From: BOG-908 sp963850605
GTDB lineage: Bacteria > Pseudomonadota > Alphaproteobacteria > Acetobacterales > Acetobacteraceae
DNA: 64,000 bases
Assembly: GCA_963850605.1 (NCBI GenBank)
Contig: CAWKLX010000001.1
Location: 186,001-250,000, forward strand
Direction of reading: 5' to 3'
Part shown: piece by piece, positions 63,344 through 64,000 of the stretch
How positions within the stretch are numbered: the first letter of the stretch is position 1
Layout: the number at the start of each line of letters is the position of its first letter
The notes under the pieces: generated by a model
The model's input: only the letters and a program-made list of their open reading frames with translations
Told to the model about the DNA's origin: nothing
The model's database searches: none
Program-made: the position numbers and the translations under genes

Positions 63344-64000
63344 GTGCGCAGCATCGTTCTCAAGCACGTCGTGGATTTCGAGGGCTGGCGCAACGCGGCG
63401 CGCTCGCTCGCACTGGACGGCATCGCACCAGAAAGCACCGTCTGGTCCGTCACCGAAGCCCGCGACCTGTTCGCCGATCCGGCAGGCATGCCGGCGCCGG
63501 CGGGCAGCTTTTCCGTGCCGCGCGCCCTGGTCGCGCTCGCGGAGACCGCCATACAGGCGAACGATCCCGAACGGTTCGCGCTGCTGTACGCGCTGATCTG
63601 GCGCGCCCATCGCGGCGAAAAACAGATCCTCGAGGACGCCGCCGATCCGCTCGTGCAACGCGTCAACCGGCTGGCCCAGGCAGTGCGGCGCGATACGCAC
63701 AAGATGCGCGCCTTCGTCCGCTTTCGCGAGGTGAGCGAGGGCGGCGCGACCCGGTATGTCGCCTGGTTCGAGCCGGACCATCACATCGTGGAAGCCAATG
63801 CGCCGTTTTTCGTGCGGCGCTTTGCGACCATGACCTGGAGCATCCTCACGCCTTATCGCAGTGCGCATTGGGATGGCGAAACGCTGCGCCTGGGTGCTGG
63901 CGCGCAACCGGCCGATGTGCCGGACGACGATGCGCTTGAGACGTATTGGCGCGCCTATTTCTCGAGTATTTTCAATCCGGCGCGTTTGAAAACGTCGGCG
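63344..64000 (+). CDS. UdgX/DUF4130 uracil-DNA glycosylase-family protein (partial, cut by window end)
   Basis: A frame open from GTG 63344 to the window edge (219 codons, no stop). The residues RYVAWFEPDHHIVEANAPFF, RRFATMTWSILTPYRSAHWD and SSIFNPARLKTSA match DUF4130, the N-terminal part of UdgX-type proteins. The glycosylase domain should follow beyond the window. UdgX proteins bind uracil in DNA covalently through a histidine. Linkage with the radical-SAM gene is typical. The GTG start is the first good candidate in the frame. Confidence 0.85.
   Translation, partial: MRSIVLKHVVDFEGWRNAARSLALDGIAPESTVWSVTEARDLFADPAGMPAPAGSFSVPRALVALAETAIQANDPERFALLYALIWRAHRGEKQILEDAADPLVQRVNRLAQAVRRDTHKMRAFVRFREVSEGGATRYVAWFEPDHHIVEANAPFFVRRFATMTWSILTPYRSAHWDGETLRLGAGAQPADVPDDDALETYWRAYFSSIFNPARLKTSA

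Overview
The window looks like chromosome from a high-GC alphaproteobacterium, most likely Acetobacteraceae (Rhodospirillales). The reasons are the run flgB-flgC-fliE-fliQ-fliR-flhB-cckA leading towards recA, the alphaproteobacterial markers MipZ and CckA, a GTTC-N7-GTTC SOS box upstream of recA, and AT-rich hairpin repeats at gene ends of a kind I associate with acetic acid bacteria. This is inference from gene content. No rRNA or whole-genome marker is present to confirm it.

Layout. Positions 1-520 hold a transposase remnant and two inverted copies of a 29-bp repeat. Positions 520-7656 carry an SRAP protein, a broken flavin reductase, a DUF3072 protein, a secreted aspartic protease with a PDZ domain, a membrane protein, a cytidine deaminase and recA. 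Positions 7845-14209 are the flagellar export and rod cluster, with cckA on the minus strand and fliO-fliP on the plus strand. Positions 14285-25398 are housekeeping: tRNA-Leu, lipB, a HAD hydrolase, pyrD, a 2'-5' RNA ligase-like gene, a GloVer-repeat secreted protein, a MATE pump, psd-pssA and glutaryl-CoA dehydrogenase. Positions 25469-27708 are an accessory patch: vapBC plus three genes I do not recognise. Positions 27992-34495 hold a lipoprotein, hslO, tyrA-hisC and metX-metW, with a HigB/HigA module lying between metX and metW.

Positions 34504-38125 are the pqiABC operon, followed by mipZ, tRNA-Thr, a GABA-type aminotransferase and nitronate monooxygenase. Positions 41767-48465 contain a CPA1 antiporter and a tripartite drug-efflux operon with two HlyD adaptors, one DHA2 MFS pump and one TolC-like channel. 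Positions 48606-54493 are a CFA-type methyltransferase, aroC and three less familiar genes. Positions 54631-58674 are a KaiC-like ATPase translationally coupled to a hybrid histidine kinase. Positions 58802-61867 are three transporters. The window ends with a radical-SAM protein and the start of its usual partner, a UdgX/DUF4130 uracil-DNA glycosylase-family protein, cut by the window edge.

Two features recur. First, at least thirteen conserved genes carry single-base frameshifts, several at homopolymers and some in genes expected to be important (cckA, psd). Residual sequencing indels are a likelier cause than mass pseudogenisation. Second, a family of AT-rich hairpin repeats (six sites) sits mostly at convergent gene ends, and in two genes supplies the stop codon from the hairpin loop.
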